Assembly (NCBI RefSeq): GCF_002775205.1
Contig: NC_036453.1
Coordinates: forward strand, 9,085,594 to 9,149,593
Source of the DNA: Xiphophorus maculatus
Lineage: Eukaryota > Chordata > Actinopteri > Cyprinodontiformes > Poeciliidae
DNA: 64,000 nucleotides
Direction of reading: 5' to 3'
The position numbers and the translations under genes are program-made. Under the pieces are notes generated by a model. That model was given only the letters and a program-made list of their open reading frames with translations, made no database searches and was not told the origin of the DNA. Below are positions 1 through 11,689 of this stretch, piece after piece (position 1 is the stretch's first letter; each line of letters opens with the position of its first letter).

Positions 1-59
1 TGTCACCTCTAATTTCAGTCCAGTTTTTCCATTCATGTGCAGAAGCATAAATATTTTGT

Positions 60-140
60 AACTTAACTCGAGTCAAGCAAATCTCAATCTCGTTGTAATC
101 TGTTGATGACAATGACAATAAATCTTATCTTATCTTAAAT
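60..140 (+). repeat. LINE-like 3' tail with pentamer microsatellite
   Basis: The stretch reads as a typical fish non-LTR retroelement end: a phrase ending in CAATGACAATAAA followed by TCTTA-type pentamer repeats. The same phrase appears in reverse complement near 15400-15440. I recognise the pattern but cannot name the family. Confidence 0.45.
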
Positions 141-1000
141 TTAATTGGCTGAAACTAAGCTAAGCTACAAAAACATAGCCGATACATGACTTGAATTTAT
201 CCTTAATTAAACGCATTTCCCCTCACAGTGTGGTGTTCAGAATCAGAATCCTTAGTATTTCAAAGAAAATGATGTGGATAGTGGGAGAGACAAACTTCAC
301 AAAGACTCCAGCAGATGTTCAAAACCAGGTGCTTCCTGCTGCAAACATCTGCATCACTCCACTGCCAAGGACAAGATTAAGTTAGCTGAGTTTGATTTAT
401 AGAGTTGCTGGACTCAATCTTAAAAATCCTTTAATCTGGATGTCACCACTTATTGGAAGTCTACTGGGGACTTCTGTCATGTTGTCATGGATCTTCCTGA
501 TCCACATACAGAATCAGTGCAGGACACAGAAAGAAAGATTTAAAGGAGCTTATTTACAATAAAATAAGAAAACATGCACAGTGAAGGAAGGCTTCACAGT
601 ACATTCAGATATTCACCCATTCATGCAAACATTTATACGCTGTTCATGGCAAGCTACTGGAAAGATACTGGACAGCGAGGCACAGCTGCCTTGGGGTGGT
701 CTGACGGAATCAATGCCATGCACCAGCAGCACTTGGCCTTCTGGCCACCACCAGCAAGAGAGGTGAGTGAAGTTTCTTGCCCAAAGACACAACGATGGAG
801 GCAGATGGAGCAGGCGCTCTGTGATAACTGTCCCTGCTGTTACACAAAGATGTTGAATGGTAACTGTTTTTCTGTTCATCCTTAAAATTAATGAATAGTT
901 TAGATTTTCATTTTTTATTAAAATTATTTTCATTAGCCTGACTCTTTAGGGGTGACGACTGAGAGTAATTCCGCAAAAATAATTTTATTCTGAAAATCCT
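141..1000. other. No host gene seen; possible old LINE fragment
   Basis: Short overlapping ORFs on both strands (for example 574-885 + and 613-933 -) carry no recognisable domain. The phrase around 775-830 (TTGCCCAAAGACACAACGAT and what follows) resembles a dispersed fish repeat often found at LINE 3' ends. Nothing else is supported here. Confidence 0.4.
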
Positions 1001-1019
1001 CTGGGAAACACATTTACTC

Positions 1020-1320
1020 CTTGCTCCTGCTTGCCACTCTGTCCTGCAGTAGCAGCAGGCAGTGCGGTAATACAGAAGGCTTGGAGGATAAGGACCCGAA
1101 GTTCTCTCGGCCTCGTTCCTCCAAATGCCAACACCGGACTCCGAGGGAGAACTCGGATAGCACACCAGGACAGCGGGGCGGCAGGTCGGGACACTCAGCG
1201 AGAACATGGCGGCGGCGACAACAACAACGACCTGCTCTGTCCCGTGGCGTCAATAAATCAAAGAGACCGCGCGACATAACGGACGAGCATCTCTTAACCC
1301 GGGTCAGCGAAAAATAACAC
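1020..1320. promoter_or_regulatory. CpG-rich candidate promoter or 5' exon with a YY1-like site
   Basis: About 300 bases of clearly higher GC and CpG content stand out from AT-rich flanks. At 1202-1214 there is a YY1-like element, GAACATGGCGGCG. Its ATG opens only a 16-codon ORF ending at 1256, so this is more likely a promoter or 5' UTR than a coding exon. The st6gal1 start codon at 19278 lies just after a splice acceptor, so that gene needs at least one upstream non-coding exon. This island is a candidate for it, but the 18-kb link is inference. A divergent gene reading leftward out of the window is an alternative. Confidence 0.45.
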
Positions 1321-2490
1321 AACCTCTAATAGAATGATAGATTTAGTATTCATTATTTGTCTGTCTCCCTGTGCATTAGATTTAATATCTAAAGCTTATT
1401 TTACTGTATGGAAAAATTGTCCTAATTATTACCGTATCACTGTTACTGTCTAGAAATATATAATTTCTTATCCATCCTACTACATCAGTAAATCCTTTAC
1501 TGTGTGTGTCCTCATCCGCAATTTAATTCACATCCTTGTGGATGAAATTGCGCGCAAGAACTCTTCAACCTTGAAGTATGTCGTATTTTGCATAGAAAAA
1601 AATAGATGAAAGGAAAGGACCTACTCCGTATTATTATTATGGGATTATGAATCCCAATAATAATCTGTCTTTTCCTTTACCTCCAGGTTTGTGAAACATA
1701 AACTGAACAGTGAGCAGTTATCTGATTTGCTCACTTTTCTAATTTAATCTGAATGTTGGTGAACCTTCCTTTTTTATGCATTAGCTGCATCATCAGTATT
1801 GTTGACAACTTATAATTATACATTGATGCCCAGTTTTCACTCTGGAGAAAATGGGCATTAAGACTTCACATGCATTCTTGTAGATACGTCAGCAATCATT
1901 CACATATTAAACTGAAATATTTTAGAGTAATCTTTATTGCATCATAGACGAGTGCTGGGTGTCAGGAATTTACTGTATATCTCCTACAGTATTTTGCATA
2001 AGTTTTTATTATTGTTGTTTTGAACCTTTTCTCCTTTTGTTTCAACCACAGACCTGAATATTTTTCATTCAGGCTGCTTCAGGATGCCACTTAAGAAGTG
2101 AGATTCATATCAGTAAACTGCACACAGTAACATTTAAATATGTTTTGGGATTTACTGAAATTTATTGACACTCTTGCGGAAAAAAATAGCAGAGAAAAGA
2201 ATAAATATAACATTTCTGAAAATGCTGTCAGTTTTATTTTGTATTTAACATCAGTAAATGTTGTTGTCTCAAAATTCATCTAGACAACAATAAAGCAAAA
2301 TTCTCATCATAGTAAGACATTTTTCACAATAAATGATGAACCATACGATAAACTCTACATTATAAACTTTCAAGTTTAGCTACAGACTCTCAATTAGACT
2401 TAGATTTAAACTAAGTCCTGGACTTTCTAGCAAATGAATAGTCTTTCATCTAAATCCTTCCATTGCAGTTCTGGCTGGATGTTTAAAAGT
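1321..2490. other. Non-coding, nothing recognised
   Basis: This AT-rich stretch has no supported gene. An imperfect hairpin lies at 1630-1664 (17- and 15-base arms with one gap, 3-base loop). Confidence 0.5.
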
Positions 2491-3260
2491 AAAGGTAATT
2501 TTATTTATATATCACATTTTCAGCAACAAGGCAATACAACTTGCTTTACATGAATTAAAAGGAAATACAAACAACAAATAACAAACCAAAGGAAAGAGCA
2601 AAAGAAGAAAAATAATATAACGTTGATCTAAACTAGGTGTACCTGTTCAGGGTTGCTAAGTATCCTCTGGTGTAATTCCATTTCTGGGTTGGAAGAACAG
2701 TAGTCTAAAAAGTAGTCTAATAATGTTGATCCAAAGTATATTAACTAGATTCTCCTATTCAGGATTGGTAGACAGGTATAAGTAAGTATCCTCTGGTCTA
2801 ATTCCTTTTTTGGGTTGGAGGAATAAGAGTCTAACAAGTAGTTGCTAAGGTAGTTTTTCTGGGTTCTAAGTTTGTTCTAATCCTTGTTCTGGGTTGCTAA
2901 ATAAGTGTAAGTAAATATCCTCTGGACTTGTGAGTTGCTAGATAAAAGTATAAGTAAGTATTCTCTGGACTTTCTAGGTATGCTCTTAATTTGTAAAAGT
3001 AAGGAGTACTCTAAGTAATAATAAAAACTAAATGTTTCTGTTCTGGAAGATGTTTTGGGGGGTATAAGTTCTAATTATGTTCTTTGTTCTAATTATTTTT
3101 TTCTGGGTTGCAGTAATAGGAGTCTCTGCATAATAATCTAAAAATTATTCTAAGAAGTATAATATAGGTCTAAATAGTGAGTACTCTACATTTTCTAAAA
3201 AATTAAATAAATAAGCTAGAGTGACTAATCAAATTCCTATTCTGGGTTAAAAGTGAATAC
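2490..3260. repeat. Dispersed fish repeat followed by an irregular short-unit array
   Basis: At 2495-2570 the sequence matches a very common fish repeat (TTTATTTATATATCACATTTTCAGCAACAAGGCAAT and on, quoted here only in part by sense: a 'transcribed-looking' stretch ending in CTTTACATG). From about 2640 to 3250 a loosely repeated unit recurs, built of AAGTAAGTATCCTCTGG, TCTAATTCC and TTCTGGGTTG. Spacing is irregular, so this is a decayed minisatellite or the interior of a non-autonomous element. Confidence 0.45.
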
Positions 3261-5140
3261 TCCACAGATTTTAAATATTAAAAGGGGAATGAAATAAAAA
3301 GAGGAAAAGACACATTAGGGCACATGGCAACATTCAGACAAAACAAATACATGAGTGAAGGCGGTGACATCACAGGGCCATGAAACTACTTTGCTCAGCC
3401 TCCTGGCAGAAGTCCGATAAAGATGTTATCAAGGCATAGCTTTGGGAGTGCTCAGCTCCACAGTTGAATGGATAACAAAAGGGGGTGAGGTGGGAAGGAG
3501 CGTTATGTTTAGATATCTTCAAGTTCTTACAAAAACCCCTCTCAAAAAAACATGCAGTCTGTTTTTCCCAATAAATTTATATTTTTTGGTGTCTGGATAA
3601 TGAGTAGTTTCAAAAGCCGCCCGAATGTAACGTCACAAATCAATAGGCAATGCCCCTCACCTAGCAACCCCAGCAAACTTCAGTTCATCACCTAGCAACT
3701 CGGAGCTCCAGCACATTTGGGCTGGTTTAACCACTACATCCGCTATACAATGGCTGCAGGAAAAGACGAGAATTTTATTGTTGACTTGCCATCCAGAAAC
3801 TATTTGCTGCATTTTTGTTGGTTGTGCATGAGGCTCTAATGCTGCTTTTTGAAGATGTATGGTTGTGTAATTGCACATCTGTTTGCAGCCATTTCATGTG
3901 CAAGTGTAAACGTTGAGTGGGGGTGAGGGTGTCCAACAGCAGCTTATTTGGATTTAAAGTGACAAGAGCCCTAAAACAGGTCTTTCTGAAAGGAGATCAA
4001 AATAGGCAAAACTGAGCAGACTAAAATTACATTATATGAGAGCGATTTTGTGAAAAAAAAATGTAATGTGCATGTTTTGTACAAACCACAGACCCATCCT
4101 AACATGTTCAATTGAGCGTAATAGGTCATCTTTAAAAGCTGTAAAATAGACTACAAATTTATCACCATCACAATACCAGAGTGTGCAACATTTGTATCTC
4201 AGATGACTGTTTTGTTGTGCAGTAATTGTTGGCTAATATTGTTGGCTAATATGTATTTTATGTGCTGGTGTACTATTTAGCCGGACAGAGTCTCACAACA
4301 GCAAATGCTCACACTGGACACAAATGTCTTTGCCCAAAATGATAAAGGTCACAGAGTGACGGACACATGGAAGAGAAGAAAAACGTAAATAGGGATTTAT
4401 TGCACCTGATATCACCATCACAAGATTTTCTTTAAATATCCTGCAATCTTAAGTAAAACTTTAATTTACCTTTTGGAGGTTTTGAGATAGAGATTCACCA
4501 ATCCCATTTTCTCTGCATAAATAGCCTTGTTATTTACAGAACTCCCCCAAAACATTCGTATAACAAAACTGATGTTTTGTGCTTTTCTCCATCTGCAGAG
4601 AAGATGAGGCGAGACCTGAAGGCTGCAGTGTGTTTCTAAGCAACAACAATACAGCGTTTGCTCAAACACACCATGGGCTACAAGGTAAAAGGTTTGCCGC
4701 TTTGAACATTTAAAATAATCACACTAGTGTTTAAGATGAAGACGGTTTTCATTCATGGATTGTGTGAAAGCTTAGCTGGCTCAATGTGGATGAAGATCTG
4801 GCTGATTCACTGCAATAGCAGATGCTACAGATGCCACGCTTGTTTCTTTGTTCTGCATACTTGTGGTTGTATGAATCATTCAAGTTTAAATGGAAGAGTG
4901 CAGAACATAGAGGAATTATTTCATTTTGTGTACAGTATATTACAGAAGTCAAGAGGTGCTAAAGAATAGACCCTTTATTTTGTTTGTTTACTTTATTATC
5001 ATGTCTAGGTCTGGATCAACAAGGCTTTTTATGTTTCTCTCTAAGGGAAAAGGTTTCAGGCTTTTGTTCCTGAGTAAAGTAAAGTTTAAATTTATTTTGG
5101 AAATCTAAGTTCCAGAGTCTGGAGGAAGAGTGGAGAGACA
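3261..5140. other. Non-coding, probable decayed transposon sequence
   Basis: No supported gene. Two copies of ACCTAGCAAC occur at about 3659 and 3690, near a CGTCAC at 3632. They resemble RFX X-box half sites, but similar text occurs inside fish DNA transposons, so I do not call a promoter. The ORFs here are short and unrecognised. Confidence 0.4.
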
Positions 5141-5149
5141 CAGAATCTA

Positions 5150-5560
5150 TTTTAGTAGAACTCTATTGGGAACTTTCCTCACACATTGATAATTTTTGCA
5201 TCTCATTCCTCTGGGTTTTATCAGCTCGGGAACAAGGCAGCATCCAAACACTTGATGCTTCCGCCTGTTGATAAGTTTATGGAAATTAAAGTGATATTTT
5301 CCAGCGGGACTTGGTACCTGGCCATACTGTCGTGACAATAGTGTCAATGTGACTGAATGACCAGCAAATAGGTCTGACTTAAATCTAATAAAGACTCTAT
5401 GGAGTATTGTTAATAGGAACATGAGCAACACTAGAGCCAACAATTCTGCAATGATCCAGCCATTTCATACATTTTATTGGTCTTAAGCAACATTGTCATT
5501 TTCTAAGAAACTGATTTCTAACTTTTTTCTTGCTGTAAGTCACAATCAACATTTTAAGTG
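5150..5560 (+). pseudogene. Degraded DDE (Tc1/mariner-type) transposase relic
   Basis: Around 5365-5450 one plus-strand frame reads a decayed version of the Tc1-family block containing the third catalytic residue (intact families read DLNPIENLW; here roughly SDLNLIKTLW followed by SIVNRNM). The usual glutamate is replaced by lysine, and stop codons interrupt the frame. The flanks match an abundant fish transposon by eye. The 98-aa minus-strand ORF across it is a shadow. Confidence 0.55.
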
Positions 5561-6770
5561 GGGTTACACTGATAAATCAGTCTCAGTTTCCTTGACTTTG
5601 AGAACGCGATATTATCCACCAATCTAATCTACTTCTGCAAAGGTCTGAAAGTCAGCCGCAGTCTCCTTCTGCTCTGTTGTGAGGGAAGACTGACAGACCA
5701 GGTCATATCTGCACATATATGGTTAACAGTCACCCCACTGTTGCTAGCTTAACAAATAAATATCATATTGATTTAGTGGAAGACTGATTCTACTAAAATG
5801 TACCACAGAAAGCAATTTCTATCTGTGGCAGTTGAGTTGTACAGCTTCTCCCTTACTGTTTGGCAGCACTCATATGTTTTAAAATTTTCTCCATAAGTCA
5901 CATATTTGAATTATGTTTTTACTTGTATGTATATCTTTATAATTTATGTCATGGTTGTCTTCTTATTATTTTTATATTCTATTCTTTTCACGATTTTATT
6001 ATGGCTGCAGCTGTATTCTGAATGTGATATTTAGTGACTTTTCAGACAAAATAATTGGTATTGTTAAAACTCAGAATTGATTTTTAACAAATTAATCAGG
6101 CTTTTAAAAATTGGCCAAAAAACTCTTAGTTATATGAAAAAAGACAATTGAAACATATCATTGTAGCTAACCTATAGACATGAATATGTGTCTTACTACT
6201 TTATTTGCTGAAGCAAAAATCACACTTTCTGAATATTACAGTTTACTGTTTGAGTAATCAGCACATCCAGCAGAATAAGGTTAAATTTGCAGAGCAATTT
6301 TGTGTAGATAATAGTTAAACACAGCATTTAACTAGCATTTCAAGTAACAGTTGAAATATTTAACTTCATGAAAAACTGTGTTGGAAATGTTCACATATTA
6401 TTAACCAGGCTCATTTAAATCATCTTCCTGTATTCTGCTGAACTCCAGTTGCACATCTTATATTAATGTGGTTTGAATCATTGCTTAAGTTTCTCCCCTG
6501 CAGCTGGATTGAGTTCATCATCAGGATTAGGTAGACATGTCATGTTGCTGGCGACCAATCAGGTTCTGTGTGATTTGATGCTTCGTTGATACCTGCAGAC
6601 ACAACAGTCTGACGCTGTGTCAGTCTGCTTGTCACGATTAAATTGCACGCTGCTGTAACAAACACTCAGACTGTTGCAATTCATAGCTTTTACTCTACTT
6701 CATACGATCATACACAGACATCTGCAGGAGTTTTTTAGGCCTTATGTTTCAGACGTGTTAAAAAAGGCTA
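5561..6770. other. Non-coding, nothing recognised
   Basis: AT-rich sequence with no supported gene, RNA or complete element. Confidence 0.5.
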
Positions 6771-6778
6771 CATAAATG

Positions 6779-7138
6779 TAAGGCTGAAATTATTAATCAT
6801 ATTAATAATATTAATCATAATCAGTCATGATCAATCGATTATTGAAATAATCCTCAAGTAGTTGATTAATTGCTAATTGGAGTATACAGACTCAAAAGAA
6901 TACAATTTGTGGAAAAACCCTTGACTAGGAGCAGTAATTAAGTTTTGCATTTAAGATAAAGACACCTTTGTCTGTAAATATAGTTGAGCCAAAACTCCTC
7001 AAGTGGCATAGTTTTAGCTTCAGATTTACTACTTATTTGGTTAAATGAGAATGTGCTATTTTAAATATCCAATTCATCAATTGTCAGAATAATCAATAAA
7101 TTAATTGGTTGATAAAGTAATCATTAGTTGCAGCCCTA
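6779..7138. mobile_element. hAT-type MITE with 8-bp target-site duplication
   Basis: The element starts TAAGGCTGAAATTA and ends TAGTTGCAGCCCTA, which are imperfect terminal inverted repeats. It is flanked by a perfect 8-bp duplication, CATAAATG, at 6771-6778 and 7139-7146. The interior is dominated by ATTAATC-type sequence, typical of the fish family whose ends read GGGCTGCAACTAA. It is non-autonomous and has no coding capacity. A relative sits at 52356-52700. Confidence 0.75.
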
Positions 7139-7146
7139 CATAAATG

Positions 7147-8790
7147 TGTGCTTTAGTGATGTCCTTTGAGGGGACGTTCTGCATTTTCCCTCAGAATAAA
7201 AACAGATAATTCTTTCAGTCACTGCAAGACTCAAAATCCAGAATAACCTCTGGGAGATTAATGTGAATGTCCTCTGCAGAGAGAAAAATACAAATGTTAG
7301 TGAAGTCAGGGACTTGAAGTGAGATCTATTGACAGATACCAGTTAAAATCACCATCTGTCTCTGACATTGTTCCAAATCTTACACACAGTCTTTTGTTTC
7401 ACAACAGCTGTGTTTGATGGTGATTTACACCTATAGTGAGTCCAATATGAAAAGTAGACTGAAAGCTGTGACAAAATACAGTCAGTTTCCTCTCTTCAGT
7501 GCTACTTAGGAAGTTACTTAAATTACAATTTAATTTCCTAGTTTAGATGTATTATAACCAAATAAAGAATGTATTACTTACAATTTCCCTGAGAGAAAAT
7601 CCCAAAAGGATTAATAAAGAGCCTGTTTTGGGTCTCAGTGAGTAAATTGCTATTATTTCAAGAATAAAACAAACATCAGCACAACAACAATAGCATTTTA
7701 CCTTGGGAGAGGGGATCTAGTATAATTGACCAACCAGTCAAATATAATTTTAGTTTACCAAGATGCATTAATGAACAGCTAAAACTCAAAGATTAAACTG
7801 AGAGCATCAGATTGTAGCTATGGTAACAAAACAATCTAACTATGAAGAATGTTCATTGAACTTTTACAAAGTAAACTTACCAGATCCTTAAAATCTTAAA
7901 TTTAAATGTTAAACAATTTATAATCTTTTAATTAAGCTGTGCTGAAACCATTAAATCAAATTAAACACCATTGATATTCTCTTAGTTAATTTATGGCTTG
8001 GGCCGGTTCTAAATGTGATCAGCATTACATCATGTTTTTAGATCCACTAACTGATGACGATTTGGATTTAACAGAAATTCAAATAATTGATATTTATTTT
8101 GTGTTTTTTTATTTTATTTGTTCTTTTAAAACTATTATTGTGGGTGTAAATATTGTTGGTTATGTCTTCCAGTGACATAATTACTCAGTAGTATTTTACA
8201 TTTCCTGTCAACTTAACATTGTTTAATACAAAAACATGGTGCTCCAACCACTGGGCTTAGCAAGTTTTCTGGGGGAAACCCTGCATTGTCCAACACTGTG
8301 GAGTGCCTTTCTGTCATAGCTGTTGGGCTCAGAGCAAAACTTCATAATTCTTTTCTTTCCTGAGTTGTATGGTAGGGCTGACTGCAGTTCACTGCCCTAT
8401 TTGTTTGTTTCCCCCGTCTGTTTACATTTTGAACTCAGCCCATGCAACCGACCGCACCATTCCTTGACCCCGTTCAGTTCTATGCAATGGAATGGTACAG
8501 TTAGGGAGGAGCTACTGGCGTCATACAACGCAGTCCATTGATTGGACAATAGAAGAACGTCACTGCTTGCCACAAGCACAAGACATAAACACCAGAGGGC
8601 TTTTCTTTCACCTCATCTCCTTAGACGTGAAAGAAAAAAAAGATACAAGCAAGTAGTAGTAAGGTTTGGTAGACTGTAGAACTTCAAACATTCTTCACTA
8701 TTGTTGACAAAAGCGCTATTCAGAGTGAGCTCAATGGATCTGTGATAAATTAAAAGGTTTTGTGTTAGTGAGTCAATACCGATTTGCCGG
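7147..8790. other. Non-coding with transposon fragments
   Basis: No supported gene. Around 7590-7625 there is a LINE-tail phrase (GGATTAATAAAG), and near 8255-8285 a sequence ending TCTGGGGGAAACCCTG that resembles a hAT terminus. A GC-richer patch at 8380-8560 looks like another decayed DNA element. Confidence 0.35.
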
Positions 8791-8799
8791 GAGCCCAAG

Positions 8800-9468
8800 T
8801 GTAACAGTGTTTAGGTTTAAGTTGTAGAATCCCACTTGCTTTATATGTATCAGTGCACTGGGGAAATAGCGCCACCCCTCTCTGTGTGGTTGGTTATATG
8901 TTGCTGGCTCCTGTACTCAGTGCCAGTCTGTGAAAGCTGCACGAGAGGTCAGTTGCATTCTTCAGCACACAGTATAAAAGTGTTAGCAACATAGTAAAAG
9001 ATCATTTTTACTAACTTAGACAAATAGTATGTAATGACTATTTACTACATGTGTGCCTGTCACCAATTTTTGTACTTTTAGCTTTGTTAATATTGTAAAA
9101 CACTTCATGTGCTACGTTAAAAGCTAACATCTCTGTTGTAGTGTCCTGAGTGAAGCTGAGCCGTTGCACTGATTTGAACCCCGATGTGTTTTCATTCAGG
9201 TACATCATTTATTATTGTATTCGTCATTGTACATTGAAAATATGAATGTTTTACTGTAATAACGGCCAGTCTGTGAAAGCTGCACGAGAGTGTGCTGAGT
9301 GAAGCTGAGCCATTGCACTGATTCAAACCCCGATATGTTCTCATTCAGGAAATAAACTGCCTGATCACCCAGAAACTCCTTGTCTTCATTAAAAAATCTA
9401 CACAACGCAGAGTCGAGGGGTTACTTGGGCTGGCCTAGTACAGTGAAGTGAAGCAGAACCCGGTTACA
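8800..9468 (+). mobile_element. Solo LTR of a retroelement, 4-bp target duplication
   Basis: The segment begins TGTAACA and ends GGTTACA, a TG...CA element with short inverted ends, and is flanked by the direct repeat CAAG at 8796-8799 and 9469-9472. Inside are a TATA-like TATAAAA at 8973-8979 and a polyadenylation signal AATAAA at 9351-9356, placed as expected for the promoter and R/U5 part of an LTR. No gag-pol or second LTR lies next to it, so it is a solo LTR. It has an internal duplication: a 26-bp block at 8922-8947 recurs exactly at 9265-9290, and a following roughly 60-bp block near 9141-9199 recurs with changes at 9291-9349. The retroelement family is not identified. Confidence 0.7.
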
Positions 9469-9472
9469 CAAG

Positions 9473-9772
9473 TTCCATGCATCCTGGCATTGACACTCTA
9501 ATAAGATTCAACCTGGTTTACATTTTCCCAAAATTTGGTTTTGTGTTTTCCAGTCTCAAAAGGTAATCTGAAGACACCAACATGGATCATGGAAAATCAC
9601 TGTTAGGATTACGTTGTACAAGCTGCTACACCACTAAAGCTTAGTTACAGACAATGTTTCCAAATAAAGGTGGGATTTGGGGGAATGTGGTGGATTCTTG
9701 GTTTTGTAATTTTTACCATGTTTTGCATAGTTTTTGTAGAAGAATCCATTTGATTTCATATGTCCTAGCTCA
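9473..9772. other. Non-coding, nothing recognised
   Basis: No gene or repeat boundary can be supported in this interval. Confidence 0.4.
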
Positions 9773-10050
9773 GTGGTTCTCAAACTTTTTTCAGTGATGT
9801 ACCCCCTTAAAAATATATTTTTAGTCAAGTACCCCCTGACACGGGCAAAACATTTTTGGAATAAAAAAGAGGTACAGTGCTGTAAAATCACTACCTGATT
9901 TATTAAAGCCAAACAAATATAGCCAAACATGAACACACATTTATATTTTATCGAACTTTTTACAAACTAATTTTTCCCAAGACTTATTATGAGGAGCCTA
10001 CTGATTTTTTAAAGATATTTTGAAAAGCTTCACGTACCCCCTGCAATCCA
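9773..10050 (+). mobile_element. 5' part of a non-autonomous hAT element
   Basis: The sequence opens CAGTGGTTCTCAAACTTTTT, a characteristic hAT terminal repeat, and then carries the repeated GTACCCCC phrases of a common fish family up to CACGTACCCCCTGCA near 10045. The other terminus is absent, and Tx1-like LINE sequence follows directly. The element was truncated or interrupted by that insertion. Confidence 0.6.
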
Positions 10051-10199
10051 ACCTTTGTCTTCACCTTCCTCATCTTCCTCATCTATATTACTTTCTGACT
10101 CTAGAACTTTTAACATTTTGCACATTTCATTTTGCAAATGATGAAAGAGACATTTCCAAGTCTCTTTCATCATTTTCAGTTTCAGAACCAATAATACCT

Positions 10200-11051
10200 T
10201 CAGAAATTTTTTCTTTTTTTAGAAAATGCAAAACCATCTTCCTCTGGTGTTTGACTGCATCCCTCCTCCTCTATTTCTTCAGAATCTGTTTTTCTCTGGT
10301 GAGTTTTTAGTAAACTCTGACGCTGTCCTTCCACACTGTCATCTTCCTGCCTTTCCTGTGAATCGTTCACTGTTTGGTTTTTCAGGATTTGCTCTCCGTC
10401 CTCTAGCACACATATTTCAAGCACTTCTTTATCACTGTGAGCATTTTTCTCAGACGTTTGCCATTCTGTTTCTTTTAACACTGCGCTCCCTGAGACTGGG
10501 GCCTCAGCTTGATTCGGCAATTTTTCGCTTTCCTTATCTGGAATTTGCGCCGAAATATCAGGAACAAGATTTTTTCCAGGACATGCTCGAACCAAGTGAC
10601 CAACTTCCCCGCAACCAAAACACACCAAAGTGCCCGAGTTTACATAAATAGCATAATCAAACTCGTCCACTTTCACATTGAGCACCAAGTTAAGGTCTTC
10701 ATTCTTTTTATTCAGAATCACAAGGACCTGTCTTCTGTGTGAAACAACGTGCCTTAATTGCGGTGACTTGCAACCCGAAGGCATTTTCCTTATCGCGAAA
10801 ATAATTTTCCCATGCCACGACAGCTCTCTCACCAACAATTCATCACTGATGAACGGAGGTATATTCGCAATCGTGACTTTTTTAGATGGAGTACTCAAAG
10901 GGGAAACGGACAAAAAAACATCATTCACAACAATGCCTTTTTCAATCAATTTGTTTGCCTTCTCCACTCTGTCAACAAAAATGACCACAGCGCTGTTCAT
11001 TCGAGCAGCAGATTTAATGCTGCTGCAACCTACAACTTCTCCCACCGCCAA
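10200..11051 (-). CDS. Tx1-type LINE ORF1 fragment (CCHC zinc-knuckle protein)
   Basis: This 283-codon open frame encodes part of a retrotransposon ORF1 nucleic-acid-binding protein. It has an N-terminal RRM-like region (residues about 15-130), then one CCHC knuckle, CFGCGEVGHLVRAC (C-x2-C-x4-H-x4-C, about residues 143-156), then a long acidic and basic tail. The order fits ORF1 of Tx1-like LINEs. Upstream sequence on the same strand in the same frame is interrupted by stops, and no ORF2 (endonuclease/reverse transcriptase) follows, so this is a truncated copy with no evident host function. A perfect 16-bp-stem hairpin sits at 10136-10175, just beyond the 3' end. Moderately sure of the class, not of the family. 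Confidence 0.6.
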   Translation of the reverse strand: MAVGEVVGCSSIKSAARMNSAVVIFVDRVEKANKLIEKGIVVNDVFLSVSPLSTPSKKVTIANIPPFISDELLVRELSWHGKIIFAIRKMPSGCKSPQLRHVVSHRRQVLVILNKKNEDLNLVLNVKVDEFDYAIYVNSGTLVCFGCGEVGHLVRACPGKNLVPDISAQIPDKESEKLPNQAEAPVSGSAVLKETEWQTSEKNAHSDKEVLEICVLEDGEQILKNQTVNDSQERQEDDSVEGQRQSLLKTHQRKTDSEEIEEEGCSQTPEEDGFAFSKKRKNF

Positions 11052-11680
11052 ACTACATTCCTACATTCCTACACCGTCATACTGGGATTATTGGGTATGA
11101 TTTTCAAACCATGTTGTCTCCTAAGTTTGGTCAAATCCATTTCCGGTATTTTGCGCCAAAAGGCAAAATGTCGGTATTGCACACAAATATGTAACCAATA
11201 ACACTTAATCCAACTTCACAACCACAATATTTAAAGAACAATACCCAGAAAAAAATCCAATAAAGATAGAGAAAACAAAGTTAGAAATTCTCAATCCCTC
11301 AGTCCACTCACCACATGCTCCTCCACCAAGCCCCAGCATGCAGTGCCAAAGAAAGAAAGGAAGAAAGAAACAGAGCAACGAACTAGATGTGACTCAGGAT
11401 CAGAGAATCCGGCATTGAATAGTAAACAATCAATATGAGCGGCAAATCAGGTGAAACACATGATGATTAAGCGGCGCAGCAGGTGATTGACGTGATGAGT
11501 GAAGATTACTGGTGGTGAGCGTCAATACAAACGATCAAATAAAACTAGCAACTAGCAACAACTGAAGAGGACATAACAATAAACCAAGAGAGGATAATAC
11601 TAATCACAGAAAACTAAATGGAAATTAATGAAGAACAAAATGCAAGAAACTAAATTAAATACAGAGGAATAAACTTGTAT
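11052..11680. other. Non-coding, decayed repeat sequence
   Basis: This holds the broken upstream part of the Tx1-like ORF1 and then A-rich repeat-like sequence (11330-11670) of unidentified origin. Confidence 0.4.
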
Positions 11681-11689
11681 GGCAAGACC

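Noticed and set aside
1206..1256. 16-codon ORF after the YY1-like ATG (MAAATTTTTC...)
   Set aside because: Too short, ends without a good splice donor, and the ATG is part of the YY1-type motif. Treated as promoter or 5' UTR.
908..1322. Overlapping ORFs of about 100 codons on both strands
   Set aside because: Stop-poor because of high GC content. No domain, no splice signals, and the frames conflict.
3659..3700. Two CCTAGCAAC words as RFX X-box promoter elements
   Set aside because: No CpG-rich promoter or gene start lies beside them, and similar words occur in fish DNA transposons.
10200..11051. CCHC zinc-knuckle ORF as a domesticated host gene
   Set aside because: The upstream frame is broken and it sits among nested repeats. 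No sign of conservation can be judged from one sequence, so the LINE ORF1 explanation is simpler.
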